Below, in pieces: positions 1 to 5,603 of a stretch of DNA of 5,724 nucleotides. Origin of the DNA: an uncultured Lachnospiraceae bacterium (GTDB lineage: Bacteria > Bacillota > Clostridia > Lachnospirales > Lachnospiraceae). The DNA lies in contig CACXEL010000017.1 in NCBI GenBank assembly GCA_902766655.1, positions 1 through 5,724 on the forward strand, written 5' to 3'. The notes below the pieces were generated by a model, which saw nothing but the letters and a program-made list of their open reading frames with translations, ran no database searches and was not told the origin of the DNA. A program made the position numbers and the translations under genes. The first letter of the stretch is position 1. Each line of letters opens with the position of its first letter.

Positions 1-1
1 C

Positions 2-499
2 CTTGGCTTCATGGTCGACATGGAGGTGGTGGAGAAGGTCATCCGCAACTATTTCTGGGCTCTTTACTCCCTGGTCGTCATCTACATCACAGGGCTCCTG
101 CTCTACTGGGAGAAGGGAACGCTCTACAAGCTGAGGCCCCTCCTTGTGGGCAGTATGAATTATGCAGCCCTTGGCAAGTATGCACTCTTTGGGCCGCTGC
201 TGCGCCTTGGCAGCTATCCGATCATCCTCATGGTGGGTCTGGCTGCTTATACCTTCCTGCCGGGCCGGAAGATCCGGCGTCTGGAGAAGCTCCACATGGC
301 GGACAGGGCCATGCAGATCATGTATCTTTGCTCCATCCTCTACCTGCCCGTGCGGAAGCTCTGTGAGTTCCTGGACCGTTTCCTGCCGGGTGGGCTCTGC
401 AAGATCCTCTATCTGGTCTGCGCACTGGTCCTTAGCTTTGCGATGGGCTTTATCAATCTGGATTTCATTTTCAGGCGGAACTTCCTGAAACGCAGTTGA
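2..499 (+). CDS. C-terminal part of an uncharacterised multi-pass membrane protein (5' end outside window)
   Basis: The frame is open from base 2 to a TGA at 497-499, so the gene very likely begins upstream. The first in-window ATG (base 11) has no visible ribosome binding site and sits inside a run that looks internal. Numbering from that Met, hydrophobic segments lie at about residues 15-33, 65-83, 101-113 (short) and 130-154. A basic, charged stretch at about 85-99 (GRKIRRLEK) is probably a cytoplasmic loop, and the tail (RRNFLKRS) is also basic. This is the pattern of a polytopic inner-membrane protein ending in the cytoplasm. I do not recognise the family. Given the neighbours, a polysaccharide or teichoic-acid membrane component (polymerase, flippase or another acyltransferase) is possible but unsupported by any motif. 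It converges on the acyltransferase gene that ends at 664. Confidence 0.75.
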   Translation, partial: LGFMVDMEVVEKVIRNYFWALYSLVVIYITGLLLYWEKGTLYKLRPLLVGSMNYAALGKYALFGPLLRLGSYPIILMVGLAAYTFLPGRKIRRLEKLHMADRAMQIMYLCSILYLPVRKLCEFLDRFLPGGLCKILYLVCALVLSFAMGFINLDFIFRRNFLKRS

Positions 500-555
500 A
501 GGCGACGCTTTATGACCGCCCTTAAGCGGCCTGATTGAACGATGTACTGAAAAAT

Positions 556-644
556 AAAAGGATTGCCCACAAGCGGCCCGATGCAGGGAACGAGCGAGTA
601 TGCGCATATTCCGGGCATCGGAGCTGCCTGCGGGCAGTCCTTTT
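556..644. terminator. Long imperfect inverted repeat between convergent genes, candidate bidirectional terminator
   Basis: The left arm (556-584, starting AAAAGGATTGCCC) is nearly the reverse complement of the right arm (615-644, ending GGGCAGTCCTTTT). The arms differ at four positions and by a one-base bulge. Two of the four differences remain G-U pairs in a plus-strand transcript. The A4 and T4 ends would give a U-run on either strand, as in two-way terminators. The 30-base loop contains the short complement GGAA (587-590)/TTCC (609-612) and the palindrome TATGCGCATA (599-608), so the structure could extend into the loop. It lies between the stop of the membrane protein (499) and the stop of the acyltransferase (664). 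The U-run is short, so terminator function is inferred from position and symmetry. Confidence 0.5.
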
Positions 645-663
645 CACGTTCGGACCGGGCTGA

Positions 664-1683
664 TTATTCTTTCTTTTCCCTGCCCGGACCTGGTCTGAAA
701 GGAAGCCTGCACAGCTTTTCAGCGGCCGGGTTGGCCGGGAGAAGGGTGAGGACAAGACTCAGAAGGACAAGCTCCGCCAGAACAAGGATTTCGGGCCCTG
801 CCGGAAAACGGAGCAAGCCCAGCTCCTGGAGAACACTGAGGGCGATCCTGTGGAAAATATAGACCGGCAGGGAGTATCTGCCGACAAAGGTGATCGGGGT
901 CTTCCCCTGCGGAATCAAGGCCATCAGGCAGACCGACAGGAGAAGGGAGGCTGCGTACCAGCCGCTTTTCAGCAGCAGGGCCTCATGGGGCAGGAAGCGG
1001 CTGTAAAAGCGGAACCCGTTCGTCGCGTAGATGACGGGGCTTACCTGCTGCAGGCCTTTAAGCCACACCCGGACAGCCGCCCAGGCGAGAAGCAGTCCAG
1101 CGGCGCCGGCAGACCGGGCCCGGCGGGAGACGGGGAGCTTTAGCTCCAGGGATCCGGCGAAGAAGCCCAGGAGAAAGAACGGCAGAAAAGAAACGCACCT
1201 GTGCAGGGAGAGCAGTCTGTCCGGCAGGGGCAGAAGGCTCCAGGCCATGGAAAGGCAGAGGGAGAGGATCAGGGAGAGCTTCACGCCCACACTGGCCGCA
1301 AGCGGCAGGATCAGGTGGCAGAAGACCATGGCGAGGAGGAACCAGGGGGCGTTGTCACAGTAGAGAAAGAGATTCGCGGAGAGCCCCTCAAGGCGCAATA
1401 TGGCGCCCATATGAAGGGCGGCGACGAAGAGGACGTAGAGGATCAGATAGCCGGTCAGGAGCCGGATGCGGCCTCCGGAACCCCTTTTCAGGTAGGATTT
1501 CGAAAAGAAGCCGGATATCATGAAAAAGGCCGGCATGTGGAAGAGGTAGATCCACAGGCCGAGGGCCCTGAGGTCCGGGCGGGCGTCGAGAGAGATGCTG
1601 GTCAGAAGGTGGCCGAGCACCACAAGAAAAATGAGGACCGCCCTGAGTGTATCCCAGTAATGAATCCTGTTTTCAGCTCTCAT
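664..1683 (-). CDS. Acyltransferase-3 family membrane O-acyltransferase (fucose 4-O-acetylase-like)
   Basis: A complete 339-residue integral membrane protein of the acyltransferase-3 family, which moves acyl groups (usually acetyl) across the membrane onto surface sugars. The family signature is present: Arg14 and His25 are separated by ten residues in the first helix (LRAVLIFLVVLGH). This is followed by the family-typical loop FHMPAFFMISGF (48-59), APWFLLAM (112-119), FLPFFLLGFFAG (166-177) and a late GRYSLPVYIFH (268-278). About ten hydrophobic segments are visible, and length and order fit the COG3594-like group. There is no extracytoplasmic SGNH domain, unlike OatA. The start is fixed by a strong Shine-Dalgarno 7 nt upstream. 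The gene is transcribed divergently from the SGNH-hydrolase gene and converges on the membrane protein gene at the window start. The family is secure; the acceptor (wall polymer, capsule or exopolysaccharide) is not shown by the sequence. Confidence 0.93.
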   Translation of the reverse strand: MRAENRIHYWDTLRAVLIFLVVLGHLLTSISLDARPDLRALGLWIYLFHMPAFFMISGFFSKSYLKRGSGGRIRLLTGYLILYVLFVAALHMGAILRLEGLSANLFLYCDNAPWFLLAMVFCHLILPLAASVGVKLSLILSLCLSMAWSLLPLPDRLLSLHRCVSFLPFFLLGFFAGSLELKLPVSRRARSAGAAGLLLAWAAVRVWLKGLQQVSPVIYATNGFRFYSRFLPHEALLLKSGWYAASLLLSVCLMALIPQGKTPITFVGRYSLPVYIFHRIALSVLQELGLLRFPAGPEILVLAELVLLSLVLTLLPANPAAEKLCRLPFRPGPGREKKE

Positions 1684-1899
1684 GGGTGTTCACCTCCTTG
1701 CGGCAGCGGCCGATGCATCTCCATGGCTGCCGTCGAAATAAAAAATGGGAGCAGATGTATGAATTGAACCAGGTCCTGCCCCAGGGCAGGAAAACGGATG
1801 AGAATTATCCGCTTTACTTTGGAGGCGGTCTGCGATAAAGTGTAGGCTGTGGCCGGTCCCGGCCTCTCAAGTGGCAAAATTGACTGTAGACGGATATTC
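1684..1899. other. Divergent intergenic region with two small hairpins; no convincing promoter
   Basis: This spacer must hold the start signals for both the acyltransferase (minus) and the SGNH protein (plus). Two adjacent hairpins are visible: CCTGCC (1775-1780)/GGCAGG (1785-1790) with a 4-nt loop, and CGGAT (1795-1799)/ATCCG (1807-1811) with a 7-nt loop. The best plus-strand promoter-like pair is TTTACT (1813-1818) and GATAAA (1834-1839), but each matches only four of six consensus bases and the spacing is 15 nt, so I do not call it. A GGAGG at 1821-1825 is too far (23 nt) from the GTG at 1849 to serve it. The hairpins could be operators or leader structure; nothing shows which. Confidence 0.35.
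1691..1699 (-). promoter_or_regulatory. Strong Shine-Dalgarno of the acyltransferase gene
   Basis: On the minus strand the sequence reads AAGGAGGTG, then a 7-nt spacer (AACACCC), then ATG at 1683-1681. It is a near-perfect complement to the 16S rRNA tail and fixes the acyltransferase start. Confidence 0.9.
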
Positions 1900-3690
1900 A
1901 TGAGTGATAGAAAGCCTGAGACTGAAAAAAAGAGAATAGCGGCGGTCATAGGACTTCTTGTCCTTGCGGTCCTCTTGTGCTCCCTCGGAGCTGCCTTCAT
2001 TTTGCGAAGGGGAGGCGCTGAATCAGGTGCCGGGCAGACGGCTCCCGCGAGTGGGGAGACGAGCCTCCCTGACGACGGGATGACAGAGCACGGCGATCGG
2101 CTGACATTGGGCGCCAGTGAGGCCTTCGATGATTACAGCATGACGGTCTGCACCGCCAGGGAAGGGGACAGAAGCGTAAGCGGAAGGCTCTTTGTCCCTT
2201 CGGGCCTTGATTTCCCGGAGAACTCTCCGATCATGATCCTGTGTCCGGGAGCAGGTGCCGATCATGAGACCCTTCATAGCCAGGCTGCCGCCTTTGCGCG
2301 TGCCGGGCTTGCCTGCATGACGGCCGAACCGGATGTGACGGGGGAGGCATCTGAGCCGGCCAGGATCCGGGATATCGGCATCCTCATCCGCGGCCTTCTG
2401 AGCCGCCCGGATGTGGAGCCCGGCGGCATCATCCTTGCGGGGCGGGATACAGGCGCCCTGACTGCGGGGTTCGCGGCCGCCGTATACCGTGATGCTGTGA
2501 GCTTTGTCGTGCTGGAGGAGCTTCCGCTGCGTCTTCTCGACGGAACGGGAGCGGCGGATCTGCCGGACGATCTGGAACTACCGACAGATTTTTCAGCGGA
2601 CTATTATGTGACCGGCGATGACGAGCGGTATTCGCCCCTCGCTCTCCTTGGCTCCTTCAGAGGCCCCGGGCTTGGAATAAGCGGCGAGGAGGACACCCTG
2701 AAGCAGCTCGAGGATGAGAATGCCGGAAGGAGCCTGCTCCCCGGCTTTCTGTGGTCCCGTCTGGAAAGCGGCAGCTATCCGGCAGGGGCGGAGGCAGACA
2801 GTGAAGCCGTATGTGCGGAGACTGCTTCGCTGGTGATGGAGGCGCTTCGTACGAAAGGCCTCGTGAATGCCGATGATGCGCCGAACACGGATGACGCACA
2901 GGAGTCCGCAGGTGAGCCGGACGGTCAGGAATCCGGTGAAGGCGAAGAAGATGGCGGTCCGACTGAGGAAGCCCGGCATGATTCCGGATCAGGCGGGGAT
3001 TCCGGGGACAGCAAGGCCGGCAGCAACAGCATGGATTCTGAAAGTGCTGCCGGCGACACGTCAGCTCTGCTTCCCGCTGGCGACGCGCAGGGGCCGGGTC
3101 ACAGAATCAGGACGGTAGCCTGTATCGGTGACAGCCTGACGACCGGCTACCGGCTGGAGGATCCGGACAGGCAGTGCTATCCGGCCCATCTCCAGAAGCT
3201 CCTGGGGAAGGATTACCAGGTCATCAACTATGGCAAGGGCGGCTACTCGCTCAGTGGCCCTGAGCCGGTCTACACGGAGCACTCTTATTACAGGAAGAGT
3301 CAGAAGCTGGCGGCGGATTATTACGTCATTCTTCTTGGCACCAACGATGCGATACCGGCATCCTGGAATGCTGAAGCCTTCGAGCTGGCTCTCCGGGAGA
3401 TGATCGGGGCTTATCGCAGGGCCAATCCTGAATCGGTCATCATTTTGATGACGCCCTCCAGGATCTTCCGGGCGGAGCCGGAGGACGGATCGAGACTCAG
3501 CGACAGCCTCCTGAAAAATGAGATCATACCCATCATCGAGGCCATTGCCCCGGAGACGAACTGCCTGCTCATCGATCTGTACGGGGAGACTGCCGACCGG
3601 CGGGACCTTTTCCTGTCCGATGAGCTTCATCCGACGGAGGAGGGGGCCCGTTTCATTGCCGGGCTTGTGGCGGATGTCATTTTAGGCTGA
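1900..3690 (+). CDS. Membrane-anchored two-domain protein: degenerate alpha/beta-hydrolase-like domain plus SGNH/GDSL hydrolase domain
   Basis: A 596-residue extracytoplasmic protein. Residues 1-12 are charged and 13-35 form a signal-anchor helix with no lipobox or clear cleavage site. Residues about 65-320 resemble an alpha/beta hydrolase: an oxyanion-type turn CPGAGADHETL (115-125) and a nucleophile-elbow-like GRDTG (181-185), where Asp183 replaces the usual Ser. GISGEED (259-265) sits where the acid residue belongs, and no His follows at the expected place (YPAGAE, 293-298), so this domain is probably not a classical esterase. A Gly/Ser/Asp/Glu-rich linker (323-401) follows. Residues 402-596 are an SGNH hydrolase with all blocks: GDSL (Ser412), GKGG (Gly448 likely), GTND (Asn482) and DELH (Asp574, His577). 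ATG 1900 is preferred to GTG 1849 because it starts right before the anchor, but its ribosome site (ACGGA) is weak. Likely activity: ester hydrolysis or acyl transfer on a surface polymer. Confidence 0.88.
   Translation: MSDRKPETEKKRIAAVIGLLVLAVLLCSLGAAFILRRGGAESGAGQTAPASGETSLPDDGMTEHGDRLTLGASEAFDDYSMTVCTAREGDRSVSGRLFVPSGLDFPENSPIMILCPGAGADHETLHSQAAAFARAGLACMTAEPDVTGEASEPARIRDIGILIRGLLSRPDVEPGGIILAGRDTGALTAGFAAAVYRDAVSFVVLEELPLRLLDGTGAADLPDDLELPTDFSADYYVTGDDERYSPLALLGSFRGPGLGISGEEDTLKQLEDENAGRSLLPGFLWSRLESGSYPAGAEADSEAVCAETASLVMEALRTKGLVNADDAPNTDDAQESAGEPDGQESGEGEEDGGPTEEARHDSGSGGDSGDSKAGSNSMDSESAAGDTSALLPAGDAQGPGHRIRTVACIGDSLTTGYRLEDPDRQCYPAHLQKLLGKDYQVINYGKGGYSLSGPEPVYTEHSYYRKSQKLAADYYVILLGTNDAIPASWNAEAFELALREMIGAYRRANPESVIILMTPSRIFRAEPEDGSRLSDSLLKNEIIPIIEAIAPETNCLLIDLYGETADRRDLFLSDELHPTEEGARFIAGLVADVILG
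2866..3102 (+). other. Acidic low-complexity interdomain linker inside the two-domain hydrolase
   Basis: This stretch codes for residues 323-401, almost entirely Asp, Glu, Gly, Ser, Ala, Asn, Pro and Gln with no hydrophobic core. It separates the alpha/beta-hydrolase-like domain from the SGNH domain and is probably a flexible, disordered tether that lets the catalytic domain reach a substrate away from the membrane. The reading frame continues cleanly through it, so the two domains are one gene in this assembly. Confidence 0.75.
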
Positions 3691-3703
3691 TGGTTGTTTT
3701 TGC

Positions 3704-3738
3704 ACCGGCAGAGGAAGAACCTCTGCCGGTTTTTTATT
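3704..3738 (+). terminator. Intrinsic terminator of the SGNH hydrolase gene
   Basis: A perfect 11-bp stem, ACCGGCAGAGG (3704-3714) and CCTCTGCCGGT (3720-3730), closes a 5-nt AAGAA loop. The T-run (3730-3735, then ATT) follows at once. It starts 14 nt after the TGA at 3688-3690. On the minus strand an A-rich rather than T-rich stretch follows the stem, so it should act only on plus-strand transcripts and not on the convergent gene ending at 3840. Confidence 0.95.
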
Positions 3739-3747
3739 GCCGGCGAG

Positions 3748-3802
3748 GGCATCCCCTGGTACCGCCCGATGCGGTGTTGATGCCGGGCATTCCGCAAATG
3801 CC
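3748..3802. repeat. Nested intergenic hairpins between convergent genes
   Basis: An outer stem GGCATC (3748-3753)/GATGCC (3779-3784) encloses a perfect inner hairpin ACCGC (3761-3765), loop CCGAT, GCGGT (3771-3775). An alternative pairing, GCCCG (3764-3768)/CGGGC (3784-3788), competes with these. A third perfect hairpin follows at once: GGCATT (3786-3791), loop CCGCA, AATGCC (3797-3802). No T-run follows any of them on either strand, so they are not ordinary intrinsic terminators. They lie between the terminator at 3704-3738 and the stop of the minus-strand gene (3840-3842). They could protect the 3' end of that gene's mRNA or be a mobile repeat remnant. Confidence 0.45.
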
Positions 3803-3828
3803 TGAAGGACCTGGTCACCGCGGGAGCA

Positions 3829-3838
3829 CCCGGCCGGG
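3829..3838. repeat. 10-bp perfect palindrome just after the glycerophosphotransferase stop codon
   Basis: CCCGGCCGGG lies immediately downstream (on the minus strand) of the TGA at 3842-3840. It is too short and has no following T-run, so I do not call it a terminator. Its role, if any, is unknown. Confidence 0.4.
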
Positions 3839-3839
3839 A

Positions 3840-5528
3840 TCAGGTGAGGCCCGCCAGGACCTCTTCGACGGCTGACTCGATTGCGTCTGCGGACACCTGT
3901 GAGAGCTCCCGGAAGCGGGTACCCGGAATGTCCCGGAAAAGGAGAGCTTCTGTCGTCCCGCCCGTAAGGTCCAGAACAGCGTCGAAGCGCACACCCGTGA
4001 GGGCCCGCCGGCGCTCTGTGATGAGGTAGCGTTCAGTCGGGCGGCCTGCCGCGAGCATGGCGAGATCGGATGCCCGGCAGAAGGGCTCTCCGCGAAGGGT
4101 CAGCAGGCGGAGACTGGCTGGCAGATCGTCCAGCGCCTTCGGGAAGTCGGCCTGGGCCTGACGGGAGACGCCCAGGTAGAAGAGGGGATGGGGGTCATTT
4201 TTCGAGAAACGGCCGGCAAGGTCGCCGATGGCCGCAAGGAGGGCCGTGTCCCTGACGCAGCCCGCATAGAGGAGGATCAGAGGCCCGGCGACGGGAGGCT
4301 GGGCGACCGCCTCCGAGGGTGCCTTGCGCTCGATGAACCAGCCGGCCAGGCGGTCGGAGGCGTCGGGGCCGTCGAAGGGGCAGTAGGCAGCGATGAAAGC
4401 TGTGTCGTCATAGTCCTTCCCTGAGCGCAGCTCACCCAGCAGGGCTTCGGGCGTCTTCACACAGGGGAAGGGGAGCGGGACCGGGAGATCGTAGAGCCCC
4501 CGGGTGGACAGGTAGGCCTCCTCATCATAGTTGTAGCGGACAATTTTGCGCCTGGTGCATGCATAATCGAAGAAGACGCTGGAGTAGTCCGTAATGAGGA
4601 CGTCGGCAGCGTTCAGGAATTCATAGGTCTCCACGTCGTCCGGCCAGGGGCGGATGTGACGCCAGTCGAGGGAAAGATCCTTCATGGCTTCAAGAAAATA
4701 ATTATGGATCTTGACATAGAGGACTTCGTCATCCTTCATCCTGCCGTCCAGGCTTACAAAGGTGTCCGTGAGGACCTTCAGGTGATCGATGCCGTCCTCT
4801 GTTCCCTCGTGCCAGGTGGGCAGGTAGGCCCAGACCTTCTTTCCGGCCAGGCCATAGCGGTCCCGGGTCAGGCTGCGGCCTGCCTCATCGAAGAAAATGC
4901 TGTTCCGCGGATAGCCCGAAAGGACCATATCTCCCCGGAAAAGCCCGCCCAGACAGTAGGCCTGGGCCATGACGTCGCGGCAGTAGGGGCTGGGATAGAG
5001 GAGCAGGTCGGTCATGAAAAAGTTCCGCTGCATGTTGTCCGACGCCAGCCGGTAGGAGGGGGTGTCGATCCCCATCTGTTTATAGGGCGTACCGTGCCAG
5101 GTATTGAGGATATACTGGCCATCCCGGGGAATGAAGGCGTTGGGAAACGTGACGTCCGTCAGGAGATACCCCGCCGTCTCCATCTCCTGAAGACCCTGCA
5201 GCGTGCCGCTGTCGACCAGGCGGACCTTGTCAAAGCCGTAGGCGTCCAGCATTTTCCGGATGCGGGCCTTTCCCCGGCCCTGGGCGCCGGCCACGAAGGT
5301 GAAGCGGCGGCCGTAGAGCTGTCGGATGGAAATCATGAGGCGGAGAAGGTTGCCCGCCAGCTCGCCGCCCTCGCGGCCGAGAACAAAGATTTTTGTCCGA
5401 TCGATGGGCAGGTCGAGAAAACGTCCGCACACGACGGACATTCGGGCGCAGCGGCCAACGGTCTTCGCCGCAGCTTTGAGGTCCCGGGCTGCATTTTTCG
5501 CGAGTCGAACAGGTGATGGATTTTTCAT
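3840..5528 (-). CDS. CDP-glycerol glycerophosphotransferase family protein (TagB/TagF-like) with C-terminal extension
   Basis: A 562-residue protein of the family that transfers glycerol phosphate from CDP-glycerol to a wall polymer at the cytoplasmic membrane face (teichoic acid synthesis). Family motifs occur in order: TWHGTPYKQMG (143-153, with His145 of the WHGT motif), SGYPRN (204-209), AYLPTW (234-239), KIH (273-275, the second conserved His) and TDYSSVFFDYA (313-323). No transmembrane segment is visible; the basic N-terminus (residues 7-30) could be amphipathic and bind the membrane. The catalytic part ends near residue 400. Residues about 415-562 add a Rossmann-like segment (PLILLYAGC at 416-424, GVRFDAVLDLTGG at 512-524) not needed for this activity. 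The start has a strong Shine-Dalgarno (GGGAGG). The gene lies 75 nt downstream of another minus-strand gene, probably co-transcribed. Family is secure; the exact polymer and whether it primes or polymerises are open. Confidence 0.92.
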   Translation of the reverse strand: MKNPSPVRLAKNAARDLKAAAKTVGRCARMSVVCGRFLDLPIDRTKIFVLGREGGELAGNLLRLMISIRQLYGRRFTFVAGAQGRGKARIRKMLDAYGFDKVRLVDSGTLQGLQEMETAGYLLTDVTFPNAFIPRDGQYILNTWHGTPYKQMGIDTPSYRLASDNMQRNFFMTDLLLYPSPYCRDVMAQAYCLGGLFRGDMVLSGYPRNSIFFDEAGRSLTRDRYGLAGKKVWAYLPTWHEGTEDGIDHLKVLTDTFVSLDGRMKDDEVLYVKIHNYFLEAMKDLSLDWRHIRPWPDDVETYEFLNAADVLITDYSSVFFDYACTRRKIVRYNYDEEAYLSTRGLYDLPVPLPFPCVKTPEALLGELRSGKDYDDTAFIAAYCPFDGPDASDRLAGWFIERKAPSEAVAQPPVAGPLILLYAGCVRDTALLAAIGDLAGRFSKNDPHPLFYLGVSRQAQADFPKALDDLPASLRLLTLRGEPFCRASDLAMLAAGRPTERYLITERRRALTGVRFDAVLDLTGGTTEALLFRDIPGTRFRELSQVSADAIESAVEEVLAGLT

Positions 5529-5534
5529 ACACTT

Positions 5535-5540
5535 CCTCCC
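5535..5540 (-). promoter_or_regulatory. Shine-Dalgarno of the glycerophosphotransferase gene
   Basis: The minus strand reads GGGAGG, a 6-nt spacer (AAGTGT), then ATG at 5528-5526. This supports the chosen start. Confidence 0.85.
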
Positions 5541-5603
5541 GGAAATGAAAACATTTGTCAGTGTTCCGCCACATCCTCATAAATCGGCGTGCCGGAGATC
5601 GCA

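Noticed and set aside
516..529. CCGC-CCTTAA-GCGG hairpin after the first gene
   Set aside because: Only a 4-bp stem with no following T-run; too weak to call a terminator beside the much stronger repeat at 556-644.
1201..1767. 188-codon open frame on the plus strand opposite the acyltransferase N-terminus
   Set aside because: Its translation is a Glu/Gly/Lys-rich shadow of the hydrophobic helices on the other strand.
1813..1839. Promoter TTTACT-15 nt-GATAAA for the SGNH gene
   Set aside because: Only four of six matches in each box and a short spacer; not distinguishable from chance in a 216-bp region.
1880..1885. TTGACT as a -35 box
   Set aside because: A -10 box at normal spacing would fall inside the coding sequence at 1903-1908 (AGTGAT), which does not match.
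1849..1899. GTG start at 1849 adding 17 residues to the SGNH protein
   Set aside because: The extra residues put a Cys- and Gly-containing stretch before the charged N-terminus and signal anchor, and there is no Shine-Dalgarno at usable distance. ATG 1900 gives a typical signal-anchor N-terminus, though it is not proven.
3061..3630. 189-codon open frame on the minus strand opposite the SGNH domain
   Set aside because: Antisense to a domain with all SGNH catalytic blocks; its translation is Arg/Gly/Val-rich with no motif.
4656..5516. 286-codon open frame on the plus strand opposite the glycerophosphotransferase
   Set aside because: It lies wholly antisense to a gene with clear family motifs, has no recognisable domain, and long antisense frames are expected in GC-rich coding DNA.
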